Positions 44,518 to 52,187 of a stretch of DNA of 64,000 bases are shown here, piece by piece (the stretch's first letter is position 1; the number at the start of each line of letters is the position of its first letter). The position numbers and the translations under genes are program-made. This DNA comes from Haloarcula litorea (GTDB lineage: Archaea; Halobacteriota; Halobacteria; Halobacteriales; Haloarculaceae), in contig NZ_CP119779.1 in NCBI RefSeq assembly GCF_029338195.1, positions 2,356,001 through 2,420,000 of the forward strand, in the 5' to 3' direction. The notes beneath the pieces were generated by a model. The model was given only the letters and a program-made list of their open reading frames with translations, was not told the DNA's origin and searched no databases.

Positions 44518-44529
44518 CTAACTAGTTAG
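44518..44529. repeat. Perfect 12-base palindrome CTAACTAGTTAG
   Basis: This perfect inverted repeat lies 11 bases after the transducer stop and directly follows a CACGTG palindrome (44512-44517). It is rare for a GC-rich genome and contains CTAG, a tetramer usually scarce in haloarchaea. It could be a terminator, an operator for the following small gene, or chance. Confidence 0.4.
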
Positions 44530-44567
44530 GGTGTATCCACACCCACCTCCGGTCCCTCGTCTGTCGT

Positions 44568-44837
44568 ATGGACGCAGGCACGACGACGGACGACTCTGAC
44601 GTGGGCAGCGCGCTCTCGCGGCTCGGGGACTCGATGGCGGACCTCAGCACCAGCACGACCGGCCTCGGCGACGCGGTCGAGCAGTTGCGGGCGTCCACAC
44701 AGCGCCTGAGCGACCAACAGGCGGCGGTCTCCGAACAGATGTCGGAGACGGCACGAGCGCTCGACCGGGACTCGGCGGAGCCGAACGCGACAGTCACGCC
44801 GGGCGGCGCGGCCCCGACCCCCGTCGCCGACGACTGA
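44568..44837 (+). CDS. Small coiled-coil protein
   Basis: In this 89-residue protein, residues 12-68 are a predicted coiled coil with Ser/Thr-rich heptads (LSRLGDSMADLSTSTTGLG, then VEQLRASTQRLSDQQAAVS). The ends are disordered. No family is recognised. Its position right after a chemotaxis transducer, and its coiled-coil character, make a link to signalling possible, but this is inference. Codon usage is normal for the region. Confidence 0.6.
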   Translation: MDAGTTTDDSDVGSALSRLGDSMADLSTSTTGLGDAVEQLRASTQRLSDQQAAVSEQMSETARALDRDSAEPNATVTPGGAAPTPVADD

Positions 44838-44867
44838 GACGCGCCAGCCGCCGCGAGCGCGCACCAC

Positions 44868-44875
44868 AATATAGA
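44868..44875 (+). promoter_or_regulatory. TATA-like box of secE-spt5
   Basis: AATATAGA lies about 27-34 bases before ATG 44902. It shows that secE-spt5 has its own promoter here and need not be read from ftsZ1. Confidence 0.5.
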
Positions 44876-44901
44876 AAAGCGCCGGGCGGATACGACCCCG
44901 T

Positions 44902-45081
44902 ATGGACGTTCCGTACGACATCACCTCCTACGTTCGCGTACTCAAACTGGCGAGTACGCCCTCCTGGGAGGAGTTCTCCCAGATCGCGAAGATCGCCGGC
45001 GCGGGCATCGCGCTGGTCGGACTGCTCGGGTTCCTCATCTTCGCCGTGATGAGCTTCATCCCCGGTAGCAAGCCGGTGTAA
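44902..45081 (+). CDS. secE: Preprotein translocase subunit SecE
   Basis: This 59-residue protein is short but typical of archaeal SecE/Sec61-gamma. It has an amphipathic first helix (about 6-30) with SYVRVLKLASTPSWEEF and a single transmembrane helix (about 35-53) ending FIPGSK. It clamps SecY at the membrane. The gene is followed after three bases by spt5, a conserved archaeal pair. Start ATG 44902 is set by the promoter spacing. Confidence 0.93.
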   Translation: MDVPYDITSYVRVLKLASTPSWEEFSQIAKIAGAGIALVGLLGFLIFAVMSFIPGSKPV

Positions 45082-45084
45082 TCT

Positions 45085-45522
45085 ATGGGGATCTACGCTG
45101 TCAAGACCACGGCCAGTCAGGAACGCACCGTCGCGGACATGATCATCAGCCGCGAGGAGGAGGAGGTCCACGCCGCGCTCGCGCCGGACTCGCTGACCAG
45201 CTACGTGATGGTCGAGGCCGACGACGCGGCGGTCTTCGACCGCATCCTCGACGAGATCCCCCACGCCAACGGCGTCGTCCAGGGGGAGTCCTCGATGGCG
45301 GAGGTCGAGCACTTCCTCTCGCCGAAACCCGACGTCGAAGGCATCGCGGAGGGCGACATCGTCGAACTCATCGCCGGCCCGTTCAAGGGCGAGAAGGCAC
45401 AGGTCCAGCGCATCGACGAGGGCAAGGACCAGGTGACCGTCGAGCTGTACGAGGCGACGGTCCCGATTCCCGTGACAGTGCGCGGGGACCAGATCCGAGT
45501 TCTCGACTCCGAAGAGCGGTAA
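45085..45522 (+). CDS. spt5: Transcription elongation factor Spt5 (NusG homologue)
   Basis: In this 145-residue protein, residues 1-85 form the NGN domain that binds RNA polymerase (MGIYAVKTTASQERTVADM, SYVMVEADDAA). Residues about 90-145 form the KOW domain (EGDIVELIAGPFKGEKAQVQRID). With Spt4 it helps elongation and contacts ribosomes. The secE-spt5 order is the standard archaeal arrangement. Confidence 0.95.
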   Translation: MGIYAVKTTASQERTVADMIISREEEEVHAALAPDSLTSYVMVEADDAAVFDRILDEIPHANGVVQGESSMAEVEHFLSPKPDVEGIAEGDIVELIAGPFKGEKAQVQRIDEGKDQVTVELYEATVPIPVTVRGDQIRVLDSEER

Positions 45523-45636
45523 CGCCTCGGACGAGGTCGCCGGTTTCCCGCGGACGAGCACACTCGTTCGCGGTGCTCGCACGGACACAAAAACGCGTCG
45601 ACGGCGGGAACCCGGTCGCAGTGAACGGCGGCTCCG

Positions 45637-45927
45637 CTAGTTCTCGATCCGGTCGATGACCTCGTTCATGTCGGCCGCGGCCTCGATGGACTCCTTGATC
45701 TTCTCGCGGCGGCGGACCTCGGCGGCGGAGGCGTCGTAGGCGCGGACGTACTCGGCCCGCGAGTGCTCGTCGAAGGCGTGTTTGATGGCGAAGTAGCCGT
45801 CGGGGACGACGGTGCCACAGACCTTGCAGGCGATTCGGTCGTGGTCCGTCGACTGGTGGACGATGAGGTCCTCGACGCGGTCGAACCGGCTGTCGTCGCC
45901 CTCGATGGCGCACTCCCAGCGTGGCAT
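45637..45927 (-). CDS. Haloarchaeal zinc-finger protein (DUF7565-like)
   Basis: This 96-residue protein has a C2H2-like finger CKVCGTVVPDGYFAIKHAFDEH (about 34-55, Cys-x2-Cys-x12-His-x4-His), an N-terminal MPRWECAIEG and a helical, charged C-terminal tail. This small family is common in haloarchaea and of unknown role. DNA or RNA binding is plausible from the finger alone. The start MPRWEC is chosen since longer frames lack a matching family N-terminus. Confidence 0.8.
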   Translation of the reverse strand: MPRWECAIEGDDSRFDRVEDLIVHQSTDHDRIACKVCGTVVPDGYFAIKHAFDEHSRAEYVRAYDASAAEVRRREKIKESIEAAADMNEVIDRIEN

Positions 45928-46014
45928 TACCGGAAGCAGACCGTGCGCGACCAAAAGCGTTCCCACGACCGACGAATGGAAACCCCTAATTGGCAGACTG
46001 AGATACCCACACGC

Positions 46015-46776
46015 GTGACGAGTGAGGGGTTCAACGTCGACCTGCACGTGAAGGTGCTCGACGACCGGGTCGTCCAGCGGGCCAAAGACCGGGGACTGGA
46101 CGCGCTGGTCTACGCCCCCCACTTCACGCGGCTGCCGGAGATCCGGGAGCGGGCCGAACGCTTCTCCGACGACGAGCTGACGGTCTTTCCGGCCCGGGAG
46201 CTGTTCACCGAGAGCTGGCAGCGCCGGCGACACGTCCTCGGGGTCGGGCTCTCGGAGCCGATCCCGGACTTCCTCACCCTGGAGGCGACGATGGCGGAGC
46301 TCCGGCGACAGGACGCGGCGGTCCTCGTCCCGCACCCGGGCTTTCTCAGCGTCTCGCTGGGTCGGGCGGAGATCGAGGCCTACGACGACGCCATCGACGC
46401 GATCGAGGTGTACAACCCCAAGCACCTGCCACACCACAACCGCCGGGCCCGCGAGTGGGCGCGCGAGACCGGCCAGGGGACGTTCACGTCGTCGTACGCC
46501 CACCTGCGGGGCACCGTCGGCGAGGCGTGGGTGTCCTTCGACCGCTCGTTCGAGACGGCGGCGGACCTGGCGGCCGCGCTCCGGGGCGGCGAACCGCGGC
46601 GCATCTTCCACCGGAACGGGGTTCGTCACGGCGTCCGCCGGGCGCTGGAGTTCGCCCACCTGGGTTACGAGAACAGCTGGGAGAAGTTCGACCGGGTGAT
46701 GTTACAGGGGACCGCGCCGACCCACCCCGACCACGTCGCCTACGACGGCGCGTTCGACGACGTGAAGGTCTACTAG
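46015..46776 (+). CDS. PHP-domain metal-dependent phosphoesterase-like protein
   Basis: This 253-residue protein has an N-terminal VDLHVKVLDD, where the first metal motif HxH is reduced to one His. It continues with YAPHFTRL, ARELFT, VLVPHPGFLSVSLG and EVYNPKH, in the order of PHP proteins. Some ligands are thus present and some altered, so activity is likely but untested. An alternative ATG at 45976 adds 13 residues; GTG 46015 puts the metal motif at the usual place near the start. Confidence 0.7.
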   Translation: MTSEGFNVDLHVKVLDDRVVQRAKDRGLDALVYAPHFTRLPEIRERAERFSDDELTVFPARELFTESWQRRRHVLGVGLSEPIPDFLTLEATMAELRRQDAAVLVPHPGFLSVSLGRAEIEAYDDAIDAIEVYNPKHLPHHNRRAREWARETGQGTFTSSYAHLRGTVGEAWVSFDRSFETAADLAAALRGGEPRRIFHRNGVRHGVRRALEFAHLGYENSWEKFDRVMLQGTAPTHPDHVAYDGAFDDVKVY

Positions 46777-47279
46777 GCGATGCTCGCGGTGCCCTCGACG
46801 ATGTACTGGGAGAGCCCCGTCGGGAGGTACTGCGGGAGGACGTGGACGAGGACGGCGACGATGCCCAGTTCGACGACGGTGATGACGACGGTGACGATCT
46901 CGGCGTGGTCGCTGGAGGTGGTGACCCCCGACGGGAAGCCGAACTCCCTGTCCCAGACCGGGTAGAACAGCGCGATCCCGCGCTTGGAGCCGAGATAGTC
47001 CAGAGCGTAGTGCGTGAGGACGCCGAGCCACACCCACTGGAGGTTGCCGCCGTGGTAGATCGGGTGCGCCAGGAAGATCACGAGCACCGGGATGTTGTGG
47101 AGCGTCTTCCGGTGTTTCCCGAAGGCGGTGTCCACGTCGGGGAACAGCGCCCCCAGGACGACGGGGAGGAACACCTCGGCGATGGTGGCGAAGGTCGTCA
47201 CGTCCCCCGAGGGGTCCAGGACGTACCCGAGACCGATGCTCAGCAGAACCGCGTTCAACACGTGCCCGCGTTTGTCCAT
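46773..47279 (-). CDS. Membrane-bound metal-dependent hydrolase (DUF457/YdjM type)
   Basis: This 168-residue protein has four hydrophobic segments and the conserved ligands of the family: MDKRGHVLNAVLL at the start, FPDVDTAFGKHRKTLHNIP, and LTHYALDYLGSKRGIALFYP. These His and Asp residues suggest a metal site at the membrane face. The substrate is unknown, as for most of this family. ATG 47279 is preferred to an upstream GTG at 47285. Its stop overlaps the PHP gene stop by a few bases (convergent). Confidence 0.85.
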   Translation of the reverse strand: MDKRGHVLNAVLLSIGLGYVLDPSGDVTTFATIAEVFLPVVLGALFPDVDTAFGKHRKTLHNIPVLVIFLAHPIYHGGNLQWVWLGVLTHYALDYLGSKRGIALFYPVWDREFGFPSGVTTSSDHAEIVTVVITVVELGIVAVLVHVLPQYLPTGLSQYIVEGTASIA

Positions 47280-47313
47280 CCACACGGGGCCAGGACGGGC
47301 CGGGCGAAAGGTC

Positions 47314-47883
47314 TTACCCCTCGGCCGTCTCGCGGCCCGCGTCCCGCACGGCGGCCAGCAGGTCCGTCAGGGCCTGCCGGGCGATCCGATCTTTCACTTG
47401 GGTCCGTGAGCCGTCGAACTCGTAGCGGCGGACCGTGCAGTCCGACGCGCCGCTCTCCCACGGCGCGGCGTTCGCGACGCCGACGTAGACGGTGCCGACG
47501 GGCGTCTCCGCGGTGCCGCCGTCGGGGCCGGCGACGCCCGTCGTCGCCAGGCCCCAGTCGGTGCCGGCCGTGTCCCGGACCGCTCGGGCCATCTCCCGGG
47601 CGACCGGTTCGGAGACGGCACCGTGGGCGTCCAGCGCCTCCCGCGAGACGGCCAGCAGGTCCTGTTTCGCGGCGTAGGAGTAGCTGACCACCGAGCGGTC
47701 GAAGTAGTCGCTGGAGCCCGGGACGTCCGTCAGGAGCGACCCGACCAGTCCGCCGGTACAGGACTCGGCGACGGCCACCGTCGCCCCGGTGGCCCTGAGC
47801 GCCTCGCCGACCCGCTCCTCGACGGCGTCGTCGGAGTCCGTCCGACCGCTCGCGGAATCGTGCGCCACGGCGTCCTCGGTCAT
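47314..47883 (-). CDS. CinA C-terminal-type nicotinamide-nucleotide amidase
   Basis: This 189-residue protein belongs to the PncC group. It shows AVAESCTGGLVGSLLTDVPGSS with the catalytic Ser, SYAAKQDLL, GAVSEPVAREMA and ATTGVAGPDGGT with VGTVYVGVA. It deamidates nicotinamide mononucleotide for NAD salvage. There is no N-terminal MoaB-like domain, so it is the stand-alone form. An acidic N-terminal extension of about 30 residues precedes the domain. Confidence 0.9.
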   Translation of the reverse strand: MTEDAVAHDSASGRTDSDDAVEERVGEALRATGATVAVAESCTGGLVGSLLTDVPGSSDYFDRSVVSYSYAAKQDLLAVSREALDAHGAVSEPVAREMARAVRDTAGTDWGLATTGVAGPDGGTAETPVGTVYVGVANAAPWESGASDCTVRRYEFDGSRTQVKDRIARQALTDLLAAVRDAGRETAEG

Positions 47884-47963
47884 AGCCGGCGGTTGGTCCC
47901 GTCGGGGGAAAAGCGTTCACTCGCCGGGCGGAGACCTATGGGTGTGGAGCCGCAACGTCTCGT

Positions 47964-48107
47964 ATGGCCTACCAGACCACGCTCGGCTGGTCGCTCGTCT
48001 CCTCCGGTGTCGTGACGCTCCTGCTCGGCGTCCTCCCGGGGTCGGACCTCCTCTGGGGCGTCCTCCTGCTCGCGGCGGGGATCGTGACGCTGTACGTCCG
48101 CCAGTAG
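47964..48107 (+). CDS. 47-residue membrane protein
   Basis: This short frame consists almost entirely of two hydrophobic helices (about 9-24 and 28-43) with a tight PGSD turn and a charged end VRQ. It sits in the 258-base gap between the CinA-type gene and the aminotransferase. There is no clear promoter box, but codon use is normal. Such two-helix small proteins are common in haloarchaea. It is supported only by reading frame and composition. Confidence 0.55.
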   Translation: MAYQTTLGWSLVSSGVVTLLLGVLPGSDLLWGVLLLAAGIVTLYVRQ

Positions 48108-48141
48108 AAAGACAGACGGGCAACGCGGCCACAGCGGAGGT

Positions 48142-49260
48142 ATGGACTACGAGACGCCCCAGTTCTTCCGGGTGATGCAGTACGCCGCCCGGGCCGACCG
48201 GGACGTGGTCGACATGGTGTCTGGCAACCCCGACTGGGACCCGCCCGCGGCCCTCCGGGACGGCCTGCGGGAGTTCGCCGACCTGCCGGCCGACGACTTC
48301 CAGTACCCGCCCAGCGTCGGCCTCCGATCGCTCCGTGAGGCCATCGCCGCCCGGCGGGACGTCCCCAGAGGACGGGTCCTCGTCACGAACGGGGCCGGCG
48401 AGGCGAACCACCTCGCGATGACCGGCGGACTCGACCACTTCCCCGGGAACGAGATCCTGCTGACCGACCCGGTCTACCCCTACTACGCCGGCCGCGCGAA
48501 CTTCGTCGGGGCCGAGACCACCTACGTCCCCGTCGCCGACGACGGCCACCTTCGACCCGCGGACGTGCGGGCGGCCGCCGGCGAGGAGACGGCCGTGATC
48601 GTCGTCACGTCGCCGAACAACCCCACGGGCGCGGTGTACGACGCCGACGCGATGGCCGAGTTCGCGGCGATCGCCGAGGCCCACGACGCCCTGCTCGTGG
48701 CCGACGAGGTGTACGACCACTTCGACTTCTCGGGGCGGTTCGCCTCGGCGCTGGCGACGGACTCGCCCAACGTCGTCGCGACCAACTCCTTCTCGAAGTC
48801 GATGGCCGTCACGGGCCTGCGGGTCGGCTACGCCGTGTTCCCGTCCGAGGACGGCCCGAACGGCGACCTGCTGGACCGCGCCCGGACCCGACATATGTTG
48901 ACCAACGTCACCGGGAGCCGCCCGGCCCAGTACGCCGTCGAGCGAGCGTTCCGGGAGACCGACCCCGACTACTACGCCGCCGCCCGCGAGCGCCTGACCG
49001 ACCGCATCGACGCGATCTGTGGGGCGCTCGACGCCGTCGGTGCGGAGTACGACCGGCCCGAGGGCGGCTTCTACGTGATGGCGCGGTTCCCCGGCTTCCC
49101 GGGGAGCCTGGCGAACGTGCAGGAACTGATCGACGAGGGCGGCGTCGCGGGGATGCCCGGCGAGGCCTTCGGCGAGTCCCGGGCCGACTGGCTCCGCTTC
49201 TCGCTGACGACCGACCGGGTCGAGACCGCTGCCGACCGGCTGGTCGACTTCTTCGGCTGA
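48142..49260 (+). CDS. PLP-dependent aminotransferase (class I/II)
   Basis: This 372-residue fold-type I enzyme shows VSGNPDWDPP, ANHLAMTGGLDHF, SPNNPTGAVYD, VADEVYDHFDF and the PLP Lys in SFSKSMAVTGLRVGYAVF. It transfers amino groups between amino acids and 2-oxoacids. Aspartate, aromatic or alanine specificity cannot be read by eye. The gene starts 34 bases after the small membrane frame and converges on the ABC permease. Confidence 0.92.
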   Translation: MDYETPQFFRVMQYAARADRDVVDMVSGNPDWDPPAALRDGLREFADLPADDFQYPPSVGLRSLREAIAARRDVPRGRVLVTNGAGEANHLAMTGGLDHFPGNEILLTDPVYPYYAGRANFVGAETTYVPVADDGHLRPADVRAAAGEETAVIVVTSPNNPTGAVYDADAMAEFAAIAEAHDALLVADEVYDHFDFSGRFASALATDSPNVVATNSFSKSMAVTGLRVGYAVFPSEDGPNGDLLDRARTRHMLTNVTGSRPAQYAVERAFRETDPDYYAAARERLTDRIDAICGALDAVGAEYDRPEGGFYVMARFPGFPGSLANVQELIDEGGVAGMPGEAFGESRADWLRFSLTTDRVETAADRLVDFFG

Positions 49261-49261
49261 C

Positions 49262-50071
49262 TCACACCGCCTCGACGCGGCGGAACAGCGCCGCGCCGAG
49301 CAGGACGGTCACGGCGGCGGCGACGGCCAGCGCCCCGACGTCGACGGCGACCGGCCGGACCGAGTAGCCCACCAGCGCGCCCCGGAGGCCGTCGACCCCG
49401 TAGGTCAGCGGGTTCAGGTAGCCGACGACCCGGAGCGGCACCGGGAGGTTCGACAGGGGGTAGAACGCCCCCGAGAGGAAGGCAAGCGGGAACAGGACGA
49501 AGTTGATCAGGAGGTTGTACCCCTGCGTGTCCTTGAACTGCGAGGCCAGCGCGAGGCCCAGTCCGATGAACGTCGCGGCGACGAGCGCGAGGATGCCGGC
49601 CGCGACGGCGACGCCGACCAGCGAGACCGGTCGGAACCCAAGCGGGAGCGCGAGCACGAGGATGAGCAGCGCCTGGAGCATCGTCGTGGTCGCGCCGCCG
49701 GCGATGCGGCCGACCACGATCCCCGTCCGGCTGACGGGCGCGACGAGGATCTCCTTCAGGAACCCCACCTCGCGGTCCGACAGCACCGCGAGGCCGGTGA
49801 ACGACGCGGCAAAGAGCATCGTGAACCCGAGGATGCCGGGGACGAGGTACTCCAGGTAGGTCAGCGACGGCGGCACCGCGCCGAACCGCGCCCCCCGGAA
49901 GCCGAACCCGAAGAACACGAGGATGAAGAAGGGCCCGAGCAGGAGGCCGACGACGCGGCTCTTGGCCCGCCAGAACCGGACGACGTCGCGCTTCCAGAGG
50001 CCGTAGACCGCGACGGCCTCGCGAGCGAGTCTCCCGCGGTCGCTCTCCGCTCCGATATCGCCGTCAGTCAT
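49262..50071 (-). CDS. ABC-2 type transporter permease
   Basis: This 269-residue protein has a cytosolic start, then six transmembrane segments with the ABC-2 signature VLSDREVGFLKEILVAPVSR and a closing PLTYGVDGLRGAL. It forms the membrane part of an exporter with the following ATPase, whose stop overlaps this start by eight bases. Family members export drugs, lipids or polysaccharides, and the cargo here is unknown. Confidence 0.93.
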   Translation of the reverse strand: MTDGDIGAESDRGRLAREAVAVYGLWKRDVVRFWRAKSRVVGLLLGPFFILVFFGFGFRGARFGAVPPSLTYLEYLVPGILGFTMLFAASFTGLAVLSDREVGFLKEILVAPVSRTGIVVGRIAGGATTTMLQALLILVLALPLGFRPVSLVGVAVAAGILALVAATFIGLGLALASQFKDTQGYNLLINFVLFPLAFLSGAFYPLSNLPVPLRVVGYLNPLTYGVDGLRGALVGYSVRPVAVDVGALAVAAAVTVLLGAALFRRVEAV

Positions 50072-51062
50072 CGTCCTCGCCCCCTGTGGGGGCCGTCGCG
50101 GTCGCCTCGGTCCCGTCTCCGGTCGGTTCGGCGGCGTCCTCGACGGTTCGGCCGGTCAGCGAGAGGAACACCCGCTCCAGCGTCGGTCGGTCGACGGAGA
50201 CGGTCCGGACCTCCGCGACCACGCTCGCGCTCGTCACCAGCGCGGCCACTCGACGTGCCCCGTCGTCGACACCGACGTCGACGCCGTCCCCGGTCGCCGT
50301 CACCGAGCGGACCCAGGGTTCGCCCTCGACGGCGGCGGCGACGGCGCTCGGATCGTCGGTGCCCAGTCGGACCACGTCGCCGCCGAGGTCGGCCTTCAGC
50401 GTCTCCGGGTCGTCGAGCGCGACCACCGAGCCGTCGTCGACGATCGCCACGCGGTCACAGAGCGCGTCGGCCTCCTCCATATAGTGGGTCGTCAGGACGA
50501 CGGTGACGCCGGCCTCGCGGTTCAGGCGGGCGACGTAGTCCCGGGCGGTCTTGCGGGTCCCCGCGTCCAGCCCGACCGTCGGCTCGTCGAGGAAGAGCAC
50601 GTCGGGTTCGTGGAGCAGCCCCCGGGCCAGTTCGAGCCGGCGGGCCATCCCGCCGGAGTACTCGCCGACGGGCTTGTCGGCGTCGTCGCCGAGGTCGACG
50701 AGGTCCAGGACGGTCCGTGTCCGTTCCCGGCGACGATCCGCCCGGATGCCGTACAGCCGCGCGTGAAACCGGAGGTTCTCCGTGCCGGTCAGTTCGTCGT
50801 CCAGCGCGGGCTCCTGGAACACGACGCCGATGCGCTGCCGGACCGCACCCGGTGCGGCGACCACGTCGTGGCCCGCGACGCGGGCGGTCCCCTCGCTGGG
50901 GGAAAGCAGGGTACAGAGCGTGTTCACGAGCGTCGACTTGCCCGCGCCGTTGGGCCCGAGCAGCCCGAGGATCTCGCCGGTCTCGACGGTGAGAGAGACG
51001 TCGTCGACGGCGACGAGGTCGCCGTAGCGGCGCGTGAGTCCCTCGACCTCGATAGCTGCCAT
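50064..51062 (-). CDS. ABC transporter ATP-binding protein (DrrA-like)
   Basis: In this 332-residue protein the Walker A box GLLGPNGAGKST, Q-loop GVVFQEP, signature YSGGMARRLELARGL, Walker B VLFLDEPTVGLD and the switch His in LTTHYMEEADALCD are all clear. The C-terminal 90 residues match the regulatory domain seen in DrrA-type exporters. It powers the adjacent permease. The unit lies 72 bases downstream of the beta-methylmalyl-CoA lyase gene on the same strand, so it may be read through from it. Confidence 0.95.
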   Translation of the reverse strand: MAAIEVEGLTRRYGDLVAVDDVSLTVETGEILGLLGPNGAGKSTLVNTLCTLLSPSEGTARVAGHDVVAAPGAVRQRIGVVFQEPALDDELTGTENLRFHARLYGIRADRRRERTRTVLDLVDLGDDADKPVGEYSGGMARRLELARGLLHEPDVLFLDEPTVGLDAGTRKTARDYVARLNREAGVTVVLTTHYMEEADALCDRVAIVDDGSVVALDDPETLKADLGGDVVRLGTDDPSAVAAAVEGEPWVRSVTATGDGVDVGVDDGARRVAALVTSASVVAEVRTVSVDRPTLERVFLSLTGRTVEDAAEPTGDGTEATATAPTGGEDDD

Positions 51063-51134
51063 CGGGATGAGAAGGGGCCGGACGGGCTTGAGGGTTGGTA
51101 CGCGCGAGTCGGGACCGCCGCCGCTCGGCCCGAC

Positions 51135-52187
51135 TCAGTTGAACGCAAGCGCCACGTCGCGGGCGCGGGCCAGCAGGTCCTCGTCGTAGTACGCCGTCGT
51201 CTGCTGTGGGTGGACCGCGTCGATGGCCCGGACCTGCCACACGGTGTTGGCGAAGTTCTTGTAGGTCGCCTCGTCGACCATCTGGCCGTCGACGACGACC
51301 GCGCCGGTCCCCTCGCGCTTGGCGTCGTTGAACGCCTCGATCTTCGAGACGTCCCGCTCCAGTTCCTCGGTGCTCGGCATGTGGATGCGGTTGGCCTGTG
51401 CGGTCTGCTTGGGGTGGAGCGACCACGAGCCGTCGATGCCGACGGTGGCCTCCCGCTCGACCTGGTCGGCGTACCCCTCGGCGTTGTAGTAGGTGACGCC
51501 GGCCCGCTCGTGGAACAGCTGGTCGAACGGGCCGCCGACGGCGGCGATGTCGGCCGCGCTGGTCTCGTTGGAGAGCGCCTCCAGGAGGCCGTCCCAGCGG
51601 GGCCGCTCGCCGTCCAGCGCCCGCCCGCCGAGTTCGGCGGTGTAGTCGACGGGACCGAAGACGATCGCTTCCAGCCGCGAGTCGGTGGCGAACCGACAGA
51701 TCTCTCGGAGGTCCGACCGGGCCGCCGCCGTCTCCAGGATGATCGCCATGTCCAGCGCGCCGTCGGCGAGGCCCGCGTCGCGTTCGGCTTCGGCGATGAC
51801 GTTCGCCGCGTCGCGCACGTCCGCCAGCCGGCCGACCTTCGGGACGACGACGCCGTCGAGGTGCTCGCCGACCTCGCTCGCGAGCCGCCGGACCTGGTCG
51901 GTGCCGCGCTCGCGGAACTGTTGGCCGTCGTAGGCCCACTCGACCCGCGGGAGGATCTCGCCGGCGAAGTCGGGGGCGTGGTCGGGCAGGCGCTCGACGA
52001 CGTTGTCGACGGCCTCGGCCTTCATCGAGGGGGCGGTGCCGTCCTCGATGTCGGGCACGAGCCAGTCGGGGGTCTGGAACCCCTCGCTGGTGAGGCCGGA
52101 GGTGAGGAACTTCGCGCTGTCGTCCCGGGGGACGGCAGCGGGCGCGGTCTGGAACGTGCGGCAGAGCCGTGTGTCGTTGGTCGTCAT
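51135..52187 (-). CDS. mcl: Beta-methylmalyl-CoA/malyl-CoA lyase (HpcH/HpaI family)
   Basis: This 350-residue aldolase of the CitE-like family shows WLVPDIEDGTAPSMK (metal-binding Glu/Asp), VVVPKVGRLADV, ILETAAAR, EAIVFGPVDYTAEL and SLHPKQ. In the methylaspartate cycle it splits beta-methylmalyl-CoA into glyoxylate and propionyl-CoA, or condenses them. The role is assigned from its place directly after the mesaconyl-CoA hydratase gene, which it overlaps by four bases (ATGA). It is last in the operon. Confidence 0.88.
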   Translation of the reverse strand: MTTNDTRLCRTFQTAPAAVPRDDSAKFLTSGLTSEGFQTPDWLVPDIEDGTAPSMKAEAVDNVVERLPDHAPDFAGEILPRVEWAYDGQQFRERGTDQVRRLASEVGEHLDGVVVPKVGRLADVRDAANVIAEAERDAGLADGALDMAIILETAAARSDLREICRFATDSRLEAIVFGPVDYTAELGGRALDGERPRWDGLLEALSNETSAADIAAVGGPFDQLFHERAGVTYYNAEGYADQVEREATVGIDGSWSLHPKQTAQANRIHMPSTEELERDVSKIEAFNDAKREGTGAVVVDGQMVDEATYKNFANTVWQVRAIDAVHPQQTTAYYDEDLLARARDVALAFN

